In this document: positions 34,823 through 42,831 of the stretch, in pieces
Layout: each line of letters starts with the position of its first letter
Numbering within the stretch: position 1 is the stretch's first letter
DNA from: Acinetobacter sp. NIPH 298
GTDB taxonomy: Bacteria; Pseudomonadota; Gammaproteobacteria; Pseudomonadales; Moraxellaceae
NCBI RefSeq assembly: GCF_000369505.1
Contig: NZ_KB850055.1
Location: 434,001 to 498,000, forward strand
Reading direction: 5' to 3'
Length of the DNA: 64,000 nt
Notes under the pieces: generated by a model
Seen by the model: only the letters and a program-made list of their open reading frames with translations
What the model was told of the DNA's origin: nothing
Database searches by the model: none
Position numbers and translations under genes: made by a program

Positions 34823-36223
34823 CTATTTCGCTGTGAAACTCGAAGTAAAGCTTCTTGCTTCTCGACGTGCATCAGGATCTTCTGGCATTGGGTAGGGTGC
34901 AGCAGATCTTACAGCGGCTTCTACACTTGCTTTTACGTCAGGGTCACTTGCATTAACAATGACAGATAAAACGGCACCACTATCACTGAGTGTTACACGA
35001 GCTGTAGCTTTTTGTCCTGACGACCCTGTTGGTAAGTTCCAAGCACGCTCAATTTTATTGGTGAAATCTCGCTTAGCTGTTGAAGCAATACGTCTAGATT
35101 CAGCTTTTTTCTGTGCGGCTTCTTGTTCAGCCTGTTTTGCAGCAGCAGCTTTCGCGTCTGCATCAGCTTTTGCTTTAGCATCTGCGTCAGCTTTACGTTT
35201 CGCATCTGCATCAGCTTTCGCCTTAGCGTCTGCATCAGCTTTTGCTTTAGCATCAGCGTCGGCCTTGCGTTTCGCATCTGCATCAGCTTTCGCCTTAGCG
35301 TCTGCATCAGCTTTTGCTTTAGCATCTGCGTCGGCCTTGCGTTTCGCATCTGCATCAGCTTTTGCCTTAGCATCAGCGTCGGCTTTGCGTTTCGCATCTG
35401 CATCAGCTTTGCGTTTTGCATCTGCGTCGGCTTTGCGTTTCGCATCTGCATCAGCTTTGCGTTTTGCATCTGCGTCAGCTTTTGCCTTAGCGTCAGCATC
35501 AGCCTTACGTTTCGCGTCTGCATCAGCTTTACGTTTCGCATCAGCATCGGCTTTTGCCTTAGCGTCTGCATCGGCCTTACGTTTCGCATCAGCGTCAGCT
35601 TTTGCCTTAGCATCTGCATCAGCTCTGCGTTTCGCATCAGTCTCGGCTTTTGCCTTAGCATCTGCATCGGCCTTACGTTTGGCCTCAGCGTCGGCTCTGC
35701 GTTTTGCGTCTGCATCGGTCTTACGTTTGGCCTCAGCGTCGGCTCTACGTTTTGTATCTGCGTCGGCTTTTGCCTTAGCGTCTGCATCGGCTTTACGCTT
35801 AGCATCTGCGTCAGCTTTTGCTTTGGCATTTGCCTCAGCTCTGCGTTTTGCGTCTGCCTCAGCCTGACGTTTTTGCTCTGCTAATTTTTCTTGTTGCGCT
35901 TGTTCAGCTTTTTGCTTTTCAGCAGCAAGCTGTTGTTCAGTCGGTTGTGATGGTGTTGCAGGTAAATTTTGTGGCAATGTATCGTCGACAATAGGACCTT
36001 GAATTTCCTCAGCTTTGTTCTCGGCTGTTGTTTCAGAGTCTATTTGTTTTGGTAGGTCTTCGGGTTTTACCAAAGTAGTCGTCAACTTTTTAGGTTGCTC
36101 AAGTGGTTTGCTCATACCCAAATACAATAAGCCAACAATAGCCACGACATGAACACCGAGTGTAAAACCCAGTGCAATCGCATTTTGTTTTTGTTGATAA
36201 GGTGGCTTTTGAAATTTTTTCAT
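34823..36223 (-). CDS. tolA: TolA, with long Ala/Asp/Lys repeat in domain II
   Basis: 466 residues. One N-terminal membrane helix (about 14-35, IALGFTLGVHVVAIVGLLYL) anchors it in the inner membrane, where it contacts TolQ and TolR. Domain II (about 95-360) is an extremely regular helical spacer built of alternating AKADAD and KRKADAD units. Domain III (about 375-466, FTNKIERAWNLPTG, GAVLSVIVN, VEAAVRSAAPYPMPEDP) binds TolB/Pal in the periplasm. It is three bases from tolR. The repeat makes it longer than the E. coli protein (about 421 residues). Confidence 0.95.
   Translation of the reverse strand: MKKFQKPPYQQKQNAIALGFTLGVHVVAIVGLLYLGMSKPLEQPKKLTTTLVKPEDLPKQIDSETTAENKAEEIQGPIVDDTLPQNLPATPSQPTEQQLAAEKQKAEQAQQEKLAEQKRQAEADAKRRAEANAKAKADADAKRKADADAKAKADADTKRRADAEAKRKTDADAKRRADAEAKRKADADAKAKAETDAKRRADADAKAKADADAKRKADADAKAKADADAKRKADADAKRKADADAKAKADADAKRKADADAKRKADADAKRKADADAKRKADADAKAKADADAKRKADADAKAKADADAKAKADADAKRKADADAKAKADADAKAKADADAKRKADADAKAKADADAKAAAAKQAEQEAAQKKAESRRIASTAKRDFTNKIERAWNLPTGSSGQKATARVTLSDSGAVLSVIVNASDPDVKASVEAAVRSAAPYPMPEDPDARREARSFTSSFTAK
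35147..35866 (-). repeat. Tandem repeat tract encoding TolA domain II
   Basis: About 720 bases made of near-identical 18- and 24-base units that encode K(A/R)KADADA-type blocks, with synonymous variation between copies. The regular codons keep five other frames open across the tract and produce long spurious ORFs. Confidence 0.9.
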
Positions 36224-36226
36224 AGC

Positions 36227-36679
36227 TTATTTTAACGGCTCTGTCAGTAAGCCCACTTGGGTCAAACCTGCATCTTGTAAACTTGCCATGAGTGCAATCA
36301 CTTCTCCATAAGGGCGTGATTGGTCACCATTGACTAAGACGGTAAGTGTTTTATTGTCTTGTTCAGCTTTGGTCTGAGCTTCAGTTAAAATATTTTCTAA
36401 TTCCTGCAATGATAAAATTTGATTTTTATCGTGATCTTGGAATTCTAGATAAATATTACCACTGCTCCCTAGTGTAACGATAGGCGGTCGCTCTTGGGTT
36501 TCAATAGGAGGTGTGTTTGCTTGAGGTAAGTCAACTTTAATGCCGCTCGTGATCATGGGTGCTGTGACCATAAAAATAACCAACAGCACGAGCATGACAT
36601 CAATATAAGGAACGACATTCATATCACTTTTCAGTGGTTTTTTGATGCGCTCAAAACGTCCAGATCGTTGAATCGCCAT
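36227..36679 (-). CDS. tolR: TolR, ExbD/TolR family
   Basis: 150 residues. One membrane helix near the N-terminus (about 21-40) carries the conserved acidic residue of the proton path in VPYIDVMLVLLVIFMV. The periplasmic domain (about 50-150) contains KVDLPQANTPP and VNGDQSRPYGEVIALMASLQ, typical of ExbD/TolR. With TolQ it uses the proton gradient to energise TolA. Its start overlaps the tolQ stop by one base (TAATG). Confidence 0.95.
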   Translation of the reverse strand: MAIQRSGRFERIKKPLKSDMNVVPYIDVMLVLLVIFMVTAPMITSGIKVDLPQANTPPIETQERPPIVTLGSSGNIYLEFQDHDKNQILSLQELENILTEAQTKAEQDNKTLTVLVNGDQSRPYGEVIALMASLQDAGLTQVGLLTEPLK

Positions 36680-37377
36680 TATGCATCTTCCTGAGTCGTT
36701 CCAACAGATTGGCGTTGTAACAGGGCAACCATTTCTTCTGTAAATAAAGCACGATCTGTATAAATTGCTTCACCTTTAGCAGTAAAGTGGTTAAATGCCA
36801 GTACAGCAGGGATCGCAGCAAATAAACCAATCGCTGTCGCAATGAGTGCTTCGGCAATACCTGGTGCAACAGTTGCTAAAGTTACTTGATCAACTGCAGC
36901 AAGACCAATAAATGCGTTCATGATGCCCCAAACAGTACCAAATAAACCAATATATGGGGCAACGGAACCGATACTTGCTAGCACGCCTAAACTTTGCTCT
37001 AAGTGACCTTGTTCACGACTTAAACCGACACGAAGAATACGTTCGGTTCCATCAATGGTTTGTGTGGTGTCGGCTTTGCGTTTTTTTAGTTTAAAAAACT
37101 CAGCTAAACCTTGATAAAAAATATCTTCCAAACCATGACGTTTTGAGTTGAGTTGGGCATTGTTATAAAGCGTATTTAACTCGGCACCTGACCAAAACAT
37201 TTTTTGAAAATGTTCATCGGCTTGTCCTGTTTTTTTATAGCTCATATGTAGTTTTGCAATCACATACCAGCTATAAATAGAAGCAAATAACAAGATCAGC
37301 ATGACCAGTTGTACAACAGGGCTTGCTTGTAAAATAAGGTCGGAAATATGCATTGAAGAGTCTAAATTAGTTGCCAT
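36679..37377 (-). CDS. tolQ: TolQ, MotA/TolQ/ExbB family proton channel
   Basis: 232 residues with three membrane helices (about 18-37, 136-160 and 172-195). The family segment LGVLASIGSVAPYIGLFGTVWGIM and TVAPGIAEALIATAIGLFAAIPAVLAFN (in parts: GLFGTVWGIM, APGIAEALIATAIGL) is clear. It forms the proton channel with TolR in the inner membrane. It is 18 bases after ybgC and coupled to tolR. Confidence 0.96.
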   Translation of the reverse strand: MATNLDSSMHISDLILQASPVVQLVMLILLFASIYSWYVIAKLHMSYKKTGQADEHFQKMFWSGAELNTLYNNAQLNSKRHGLEDIFYQGLAEFFKLKKRKADTTQTIDGTERILRVGLSREQGHLEQSLGVLASIGSVAPYIGLFGTVWGIMNAFIGLAAVDQVTLATVAPGIAEALIATAIGLFAAIPAVLAFNHFTAKGEAIYTDRALFTEEMVALLQRQSVGTTQEDA

Positions 37378-37395
37378 AAGTTCAGTGCCAAAAGT

Positions 37396-37809
37396 TTATT
37401 TTTCGTCCTGTGCTAATTCTTTTTGAATCAGATCACGAATTTCGTCAGGAAGTCTACGTGGCATTAACTCTTTGTTGAGACATGCCAACACAACCTCACC
37501 TGAAGCCAGCAAGATTTCACCACGATAAATATTTTGTTGCAACACAAAAGATGCTGCTTTACACGAAATAACACGTGCTGTAACGGTAATCAAATCATCC
37601 ATTAATATAGGACGTACATATTTGACCTGAATTTGATGTACCACGAAGTTGTAATCTTGTTGATGCCAGTAGTGATCTACGCCTGCTGCGCGTAACCATT
37701 CAGTACGGGCACGCTCCATAAAACGGATATGATTGGCATGGTAAACAATACCGCCTGCGTCAGTGTCTTCGATATATACACGGATATTGAATTCAAAATG
37801 ATTTGCCAT
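37396..37809 (-). CDS. ybgC: Tol-Pal associated acyl-CoA thioesterase YbgC
   Basis: 137 residues. It is a 4-hydroxybenzoyl-CoA-thioesterase-type hotdog protein; the active-site Asp lies in YIEDTDAGGIVYHANHI (about residue 18). MERARTEWLRAAG and KAASFVLQQNIYRG fit YbgC. It is the first gene of the tol-pal operon, the usual place for ybgC. The ancestral neighbour ruvB lies beyond an inserted lipoprotein gene. Confidence 0.94.
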   Translation of the reverse strand: MANHFEFNIRVYIEDTDAGGIVYHANHIRFMERARTEWLRAAGVDHYWHQQDYNFVVHQIQVKYVRPILMDDLITVTARVISCKAASFVLQQNIYRGEILLASGEVVLACLNKELMPRRLPDEIRDLIQKELAQDEK

Positions 37810-37910
37810 GTCCTTTAACCTATTTCAGTATGTTTCGGGCGATGGTGGAATGATAGGGTTTCGAGCTAGGGATGGAAATAGTAATAAATAACATATTGGT
37901 GACGAAGGGG

Positions 37911-37942
37911 AAAAATAAAGCCCTAACAAGTAGGGCTTCTTA
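37911..37942 (-). terminator. Terminator after the lipoprotein gene
   Basis: Read on the minus strand, AAGCCCTA / TAGGGCTT with a five-base loop is followed by TATTTTT. It begins about 26 bases past the stop of the lipoprotein gene and separates it from ybgC. Confidence 0.85.
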
Positions 37943-37965
37943 AAGAACGATGAATCATTGTTACC

Positions 37966-38853
37966 TTAATTCAAATCATCCCATTCAATCGTTTTTGGAT
38001 ATCCTGTGACTGTATTGCCATCCGCATAAGCACGAACTAATGCTTTGTAATTGCTTGTATTTGAAATCTTAATTGAATTTTTCATGTTGTTCGTATCTTC
38101 AATAATAATTTCAGCAAAATTAGGGTGGAAATTTGTCTTATCCATATTGCTTTCAAATCTAAGATCACTTTTGAAATTTACTGAGAATGTTTTATTCTCT
38201 GGATTGCCTTCGATGGTTCCTAGTGCAGTGACAATAAGATTATTCACATTAAGTTGATAATTATTGATAATCAACTGTTGCGTTTTTTTCGTTTCGTCAT
38301 CGCTTACACTAAGCGACATTTTTTTAATTTGATATTGAGAGGAGGTCGGTCTGTATTGACTAATGATGTTACCGTTGTAAGTAATAGTGGAATCACTTGC
38401 TGGAATAATTTTGAAGTTCTTTAACGTGGTTTCATAACGTACCGAATCTGGAGATAATATTTCTTTGCTGTTTATTGATCCCGAGATGGTCATAAGTCTT
38501 AAGTTGATTAGACTGCTATTGTTATCGAAATCTAGAAACTGACACTTATTGAATGTAATGCTCTTATCGCTATTTTTTGTATACGATCCTTCTGAACATT
38601 TAAAATTATTGCCAGCATGAATATTATAATAGAGACTTTCTGCAAACTCAGTGCCAATCACTATGATATTGTCTTGTTCCTGAGATAAATTGATGATTGG
38701 TTCATAAATTGATTCAATAGACTCTGGTTTGGTGTAGTCTATTTTTTCTTTGCTTTGAAATGAATCGCTGTTATTTGAGCCATCACTTCCACCCCCGCAT
38801 GCTGTAAGTAATAATGTACTACCACAGAAGATCGTTAAAAGTTTATTTTTCAT
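37966..38853 (-). CDS. Hypothetical lipoprotein inserted between ruvB and ybgC
   Basis: 295 residues from the ATG at 38853 (MKNKLLTIFC) with a GGTAAA site; an earlier TTG-type start is rejected. Lipoprotein signal: hydrophobic core LLTIFCGSTLLLTAC with Cys at about residue 19, followed by GGGSDGSNNSDS, a flexible tether. The rest is beta-rich, low in Cys and rich in N, S, K and I (NSSLINLRLMTISGSINSKE, for example), with no recognised domain. The codon use is AT-rich relative to its neighbours. It has its own terminator, and nested inverted repeats lie just upstream. Function unknown. Confidence 0.78.
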   Translation of the reverse strand: MKNKLLTIFCGSTLLLTACGGGSDGSNNSDSFQSKEKIDYTKPESIESIYEPIINLSQEQDNIIVIGTEFAESLYYNIHAGNNFKCSEGSYTKNSDKSITFNKCQFLDFDNNSSLINLRLMTISGSINSKEILSPDSVRYETTLKNFKIIPASDSTITYNGNIISQYRPTSSQYQIKKMSLSVSDDETKKTQQLIINNYQLNVNNLIVTALGTIEGNPENKTFSVNFKSDLRFESNMDKTNFHPNFAEIIIEDTNNMKNSIKISNTSNYKALVRAYADGNTVTGYPKTIEWDDLN

Positions 38854-38870
38854 TTTTACCCTAAACAAAT

Positions 38871-38995
38871 TAATAAAGTGATCAAAAGACTTCTTTCATT
38901 ATTATTTATACCTCTTTATATTTCTCCCATCGAGAGAAAAAGGATTTATGAGAGAAGTCTAAAATAGTCTATATATTATATTAATCACTTTATTA
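38871..38995. repeat. Nested inverted repeats upstream of the lipoprotein gene
   Basis: Perfect 12-base arms TAATAAAGTGAT (38871-38882) and ATCACTTTATTA (38984-38995) enclose AGACTTCT / AGAAGTCT (38887-38894, 38953-38960) and TTTCTC / GAGAAA (38921-38926, 38934-38939). The three pairs are nearly concentric. It could be a small MITE-like remnant or a large regulatory hairpin. Confidence 0.6.
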
Positions 38996-39021
38996 TAAGA
39001 AGAATTTTATTGATTTTTATC

Positions 39022-40017
39022 TTATTCAGGCGGTGTCAAACCAAACTGTAAATATGCCATATTGGTTGCGATACGACCACGTGCGGTTCGCATCACATAA
39101 CCTTGTTGGATTAAATAAGGCTCAATTACATCTTCCAATGTTCCACTATCTTCTGCCATAGCTGCGGCTAAGGCCTCAACACCAGTCGGTCGTCCTTCAA
39201 AACGTTCTAGAAGCATAGATAAATAACGGCGATCTAAAGTATCTAAACCATCTTTATCGACATTGAGCATATCCAAAGCGCGTTGTGCCATGTCTTGCGT
39301 TACTTCACCATTGCCTTTGACTTGTGCATAGTCACGGACACGACGTAATAAGCGATTGGCAATACGTGGTGTGCCACGCGCACGACGCGCAATTTCTGTT
39401 GAACCTTCTTTAGTTATCGGCACATCCATCAGGTTGGCAGAGCGTGTGACAATATGAGTGAGATCCGCGACCGAATAAAATTCTAAACGTTGCACAATAC
39501 CGAAGCGGTCACGTAAAGGCGAGGTGAGTAGACCTGCACGTGTTGTTGCAGCGACCAAAGTGAATGGGGGGAGGTCTAATTTAATTGAGCGAGCAGCAGG
39601 ACCTTCACCAATCATAATATCGAGTTGGTAGTCTTCCATCGCTGGATAAAGAATTTCTTCAATCACTGGAGATAGGCGATGAATTTCGTCAATAAATAAA
39701 ACGTCACCTTCTTCAAGATTGGTTAGCATTGCAGCTAAGTCACCTGCACGTTCTAATACAGGCCCAGAGGTTGACTTTAAATTACCACCCATTTCACGTG
39801 CGATAATATTTGCGAGTGTCGTTTTCCCCAATCCTGGTGGACCGAAAATCAAGGTATGGTCTAAGGCTTCACCTCGTCCACGTGCAGCCCCAATAAAGAT
39901 TTCCATTTGCTCACGCACTACAGGCTGACCAATATAGTCGGCTAATGAGGTTGGACGAATGGCACGATCAAAATGATCTTCAGGTTTTTCAGAACCACTG
40001 ATTAAACGGTCTTGCAT
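39022..40017 (-). CDS. ruvB: Holliday junction branch migration ATPase RuvB
   Basis: 331 residues. AAA+ motor that drives branch migration with RuvA. Walker A is [14 protein letters not shown] (about residues 59-72), Walker B is [10 protein letters not shown], sensor 1 is [10 protein letters not shown], and the arginine finger region is near SPLRDRFG. The C-terminal winged helix contains [18 protein letters not shown]. It lies 18 bases after ruvA and is presumably cotranscribed. Confidence 0.97.
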   Translation of the reverse strand: MQDRLISGSEKPEDHFDRAIRPTSLADYIGQPVVREQMEIFIGAARGRGEALDHTLIFGPPGLGKTTLANIIAREMGGNLKSTSGPVLERAGDLAAMLTNLEEGDVLFIDEIHRLSPVIEEILYPAMEDYQLDIMIGEGPAARSIKLDLPPFTLVAATTRAGLLTSPLRDRFGIVQRLEFYSVADLTHIVTRSANLMDVPITKEGSTEIARRARGTPRIANRLLRRVRDYAQVKGNGEVTQDMAQRALDMLNVDKDGLDTLDRRYLSMLLERFEGRPTGVEALAAAMAEDSGTLEDVIEPYLIQQGYVMRTARGRIATNMAYLQFGLTPPE

Positions 40018-40035
40018 AATTGATTCGTTCTATCT

Positions 40036-40638
40036 TTATTTATTCAATGATTTAAGCGCAGCACGGATGATATCACTTGCTTCGGTAAATTCGGCTTTAA
40101 CGGATTGAATCAGCTTTTGTGCTTCAAGTGGTTTATAGCCTAATGATTGTAAAGCAGCTTCAGCTTCAGCAACAGCAGAGTTTCCAGTGAATTGTATTTG
40201 AGTTGATGCTGAGTTATTCGAAGTTGTATGAGTTGAAAATGCTTTGAAACGATCACGTAGTTCAATCATCAAGCGTTCAGCGGTCTTCGCGCCGACACCA
40301 GGAACTTTTACCAATGTTTTGACATCACCATTTTCAACGGTATTTATCAGCATATCCACGCTCAAGGTTGAAAGAATACCGAGCGCCATTTTAGGGCCAA
40401 CGCCATTGACTTTAAGTAAGGTGCGGAAAATGGTTTTTTCATTGGTATCAATAAAACCATAGAGTTGTTGAGCGTCTTCACGAACCACCAAGTGCGTCCA
40501 TAAAGTCACTTTCTGTCCTTTTTGTAATTGGCAAAATGTTGAAAGTGGCGTATCAATTTCATAGCCGACACCATTTACATTCAGTAATACAGTTGGGGCT
40601 TCTAAGGCAAACACTTCGCCAATTAAACATCCGATCAT
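40036..40638 (-). CDS. ruvA: Holliday junction DNA helicase subunit RuvA
   Basis: 200 residues. The N-terminal OB domain begins MIGCLIGEVFALEAPTVLLN. Helix-hairpin-helix segments are LLKVNGVGPKMALGIL and LVKVPGVGAKTAERLMIEL. The C-terminal RuvB-interacting domain (about 155-200) contains EAALQSLGYKPLEAQKLI. It binds four-way junctions as a tetramer. No ruvC is seen in the window. Confidence 0.97.
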   Translation of the reverse strand: MIGCLIGEVFALEAPTVLLNVNGVGYEIDTPLSTFCQLQKGQKVTLWTHLVVREDAQQLYGFIDTNEKTIFRTLLKVNGVGPKMALGILSTLSVDMLINTVENGDVKTLVKVPGVGAKTAERLMIELRDRFKAFSTHTTSNNSASTQIQFTGNSAVAEAEAALQSLGYKPLEAQKLIQSVKAEFTEASDIIRAALKSLNK

Positions 40639-40745
40639 GAGGTATATTTCACTATTTTATAAATGATTGAAGTTGTAGGGTAAAAGCAAAAAAGGTTTCT
40701 TACTTAATCTAAATAATCTGGTATTGTGTGCTTGAACAGCATTAT

Positions 40746-41069
40746 TTACTCATCAATGACATCAAGAACTTCTGGGTTATGGCTATATATTTGAATTAAA
40801 GCACGAACAAGCTTGTTGTAATCTTTAAATCTAATATCAAAATAAAAGTGCTCTAGCGTATAATCCGATTTTACTAAATGGATACCATCACGCATAAGTG
40901 AAATTTCAGCTATGTGATTGTAGCCACCATTACTTTGGTTATTAAACTCGAAATACACTTTACTACATTCTTTACCATCAAGTTCTTTCCGCCATAGTAA
41001 ATATTCTGAATCAGATAGAAACATACTTACAGTCAAAACTCTATTTTTTACTGATTCGCTATATTTCAT
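40746..41069 (-). CDS. Small hypothetical protein between ruvA and dgt
   Basis: 107 residues, no signal peptide or membrane helix. Composition is rich in Y, E, D and S with alternating hydrophobic patterns (KVYFEFNNQSNGGYNHIAEI, HFYFDIRFKDYNKLVRALIQ), suggesting a small alpha/beta fold. I do not recognise the family; the shape resembles small immunity-type proteins but this is not evidence. It starts 25 bases after dgt and could be read from the dgt transcript. Confidence 0.65.
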   Translation of the reverse strand: MKYSESVKNRVLTVSMFLSDSEYLLWRKELDGKECSKVYFEFNNQSNGGYNHIAEISLMRDGIHLVKSDYTLEHFYFDIRFKDYNKLVRALIQIYSHNPEVLDVIDE

Positions 41070-41094
41070 AATCTAAAAGCTCGATCTTACATCA

Positions 41095-42435
41095 CTAAAA
41101 GAAACCTATTTTATTGCCTTTCAGCTCTTGTGCCAAACTATAGGCTTGGTGGTCAGAGAACTTACTAATAATATCCAAGACCTGCATAATATTTTGATAA
41201 TGATTGCTTTGGAAATTTGCCCCTGAGTGCTGCAAAATCGAAAGCAAACGCTGTTCTTTAAAACTTAAGCTCTTATGTGGCATGGTCAATGGAACAAAAG
41301 CATCTAAAATCGTTTGTAAGCTTTGATGTGCAATAATTTCCAAACCTGATTTTTGTGGATGTTCAAAGATCCGATCTCGGGCAAGATTTTTTGCAGTTTG
41401 AATGCCTGCTTCGATATCAGGGGAGCAGTATTGTAAAAGGCTACCTTTCAGCTGACCTGTCAAGATTTCATAATGGTGCTTGGCAAATGCTGAGCTGACT
41501 TCTTCGACGAGACGCTTCATGACACGTCCACGTAAAGCTGCGATTTTTTGTTGCCATGTGGTGTGGGGTAAATACAACTCTTCGGGATGACCAAAGTCGG
41601 CAATTAAATTCAGGAATATTGGCTCGACTTCATCATAGTCCAACATGTTTAAAATAATGCCATCTTCTAAATCAATCAGCGCATAGCAGATGTCATCTGC
41701 TGCCTCTAATAAATAAGTCAATGGATGACGACAATAATGATATTCACCGAGTTGGATTAATCCTAGTTGTTCAGCAAGCTGTTTTAAAATTTCTTTTTCA
41801 GATTGATAACAACCAAACTTTGCTCTTTGGTGAGATGGGATATCACCTTGTGCTTCAATGGTTTTGGACAACCACGGATATTTAAGATAAGCCCCTAAAG
41901 TGGCACAAGTAAGTCGCATACCACCATCGTCAGGATGATAATCAATACGACTTAATAAGCGAAGACCTTGTGCATTACCTTCGAATTGACGTACATCTGC
42001 GGCTTCTTCTGGAGTCAATTTTGTAAGAAAGTCTCGATGTGAGGCATCATCAAACCATTCTCGAATGGCATATTCGCCCGCATGCCCAAAAGGTGGGTTG
42101 CCAATATCATGGGCTAGACAGGCTGCTTGAATAATTGCACCGACATCCGCAGGCGAAATCCATACAGGTAGTTCATCTTTAATTTTTTCCGCCGCGAGCA
42201 TGCCTAAAGAGCGTCCGATGCAAGATACTTCCAGCGAATGGGTTAAACGTGTGTGGATACCATCGTGTTGGGTAAGCGGGTGAACCTGTGTTTTTCTATT
42301 CAGTTGACGAAAGCTTTGGGAAAATATAATTCTGTCATAATCTTTATGAAATGGACTTCGAGCCAATTCTGAACTGCTTTTTTTACTACCTAAACGAATT
42401 GCAGAAAGCAATTCCAACCAACGCATTTGTTCCAT
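41095..42435 (-). CDS. dgt: dGTPase-like HD domain triphosphohydrolase
   Basis: 446 residues. HD-domain hydrolase that cleaves dGTP (or other dNTPs) to the nucleoside and triphosphate. Motifs: RSPFHKDYDRIIFSQSFRQL near the N-terminus, THSLEVSCIGRSLG (first His), LAHDIGNPPFGHAGEYAI (HD pair, about residues 113-130) and LLEAADDICYALIDLEDGI (Asp). The family affects dNTP pools and can limit phage replication. It is transcribed toward ruvAB with the small hypothetical gene between. Confidence 0.92.
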   Translation of the reverse strand: MEQMRWLELLSAIRLGSKKSSSELARSPFHKDYDRIIFSQSFRQLNRKTQVHPLTQHDGIHTRLTHSLEVSCIGRSLGMLAAEKIKDELPVWISPADVGAIIQAACLAHDIGNPPFGHAGEYAIREWFDDASHRDFLTKLTPEEAADVRQFEGNAQGLRLLSRIDYHPDDGGMRLTCATLGAYLKYPWLSKTIEAQGDIPSHQRAKFGCYQSEKEILKQLAEQLGLIQLGEYHYCRHPLTYLLEAADDICYALIDLEDGIILNMLDYDEVEPIFLNLIADFGHPEELYLPHTTWQQKIAALRGRVMKRLVEEVSSAFAKHHYEILTGQLKGSLLQYCSPDIEAGIQTAKNLARDRIFEHPQKSGLEIIAHQSLQTILDAFVPLTMPHKSLSFKEQRLLSILQHSGANFQSNHYQNIMQVLDIISKFSDHQAYSLAQELKGNKIGFF

Positions 42436-42831
42436 GTATCATGATTCACTATCTATTCACGATCATCATGCCAAAAAAAATATCAAAGCACTAGGGTAGA
42501 GCGACATAAGTTGTCTTAGATCAGTCTGCGTCATAAATGTCGAGATGAATAGAAATATAACACATCGTGATAAGTGCTTATCCAAACTGGAAATTATTAA
42601 AAAAGATGCAGCAAAAATTAGTGATATTGAGTGTTTTACAAACTAAAAGAATTGTTACGAATACAGTAACAGTCATAAAGCTAAAAGGAATTCGCTCATT
42701 TACAGCAGAAAACTCTAGTTTTTAAGATGGATATGGCTAGCTGAAAAGAGCCTTTCACAGTAGAATATGCGCTCTTTCATAAGTCACATTGCGGTGGGTC
42801 TGTTCGATCTGCCCGTGGAGCCAAAGTCAAC
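42436..42831. other. Intergenic region between dgt and purL
   Basis: 396 bases between divergent genes. It is AT-rich with a more GC-rich 40 bases immediately before purL (42790-42825), which could form a weak hairpin around GGGTCTG and CTGCCC. A TAGAAT hexamer near 42761 is a possible -10 for purL but lacks a clear -35. I see no RNA gene or convincing riboswitch. Confidence 0.45.

Noticed and set aside
35147-35866. CRISPR-like periodic repeats
   Set aside because: The units are contiguous coding repeats in tolA with no unique spacers.
34959-35867. Long ORFs on the plus strand and in a second minus frame across tolA
   Set aside because: They are mirror frames of the TolA repeat, made open by its regular codons; the protein compositions (FASASA, MQMRNA repeats) are artefacts.
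41095-42435. dGTPase as part of a defence island
   Set aside because: It sits among housekeeping genes with no other defence gene nearby; a phage-related role would be speculation.
42780-42831. Possible riboswitch or attenuator before purL
   Set aside because: Only a weak, imperfect pairing of GGG and CCC blocks is visible; no known purine riboswitch core is recognised.
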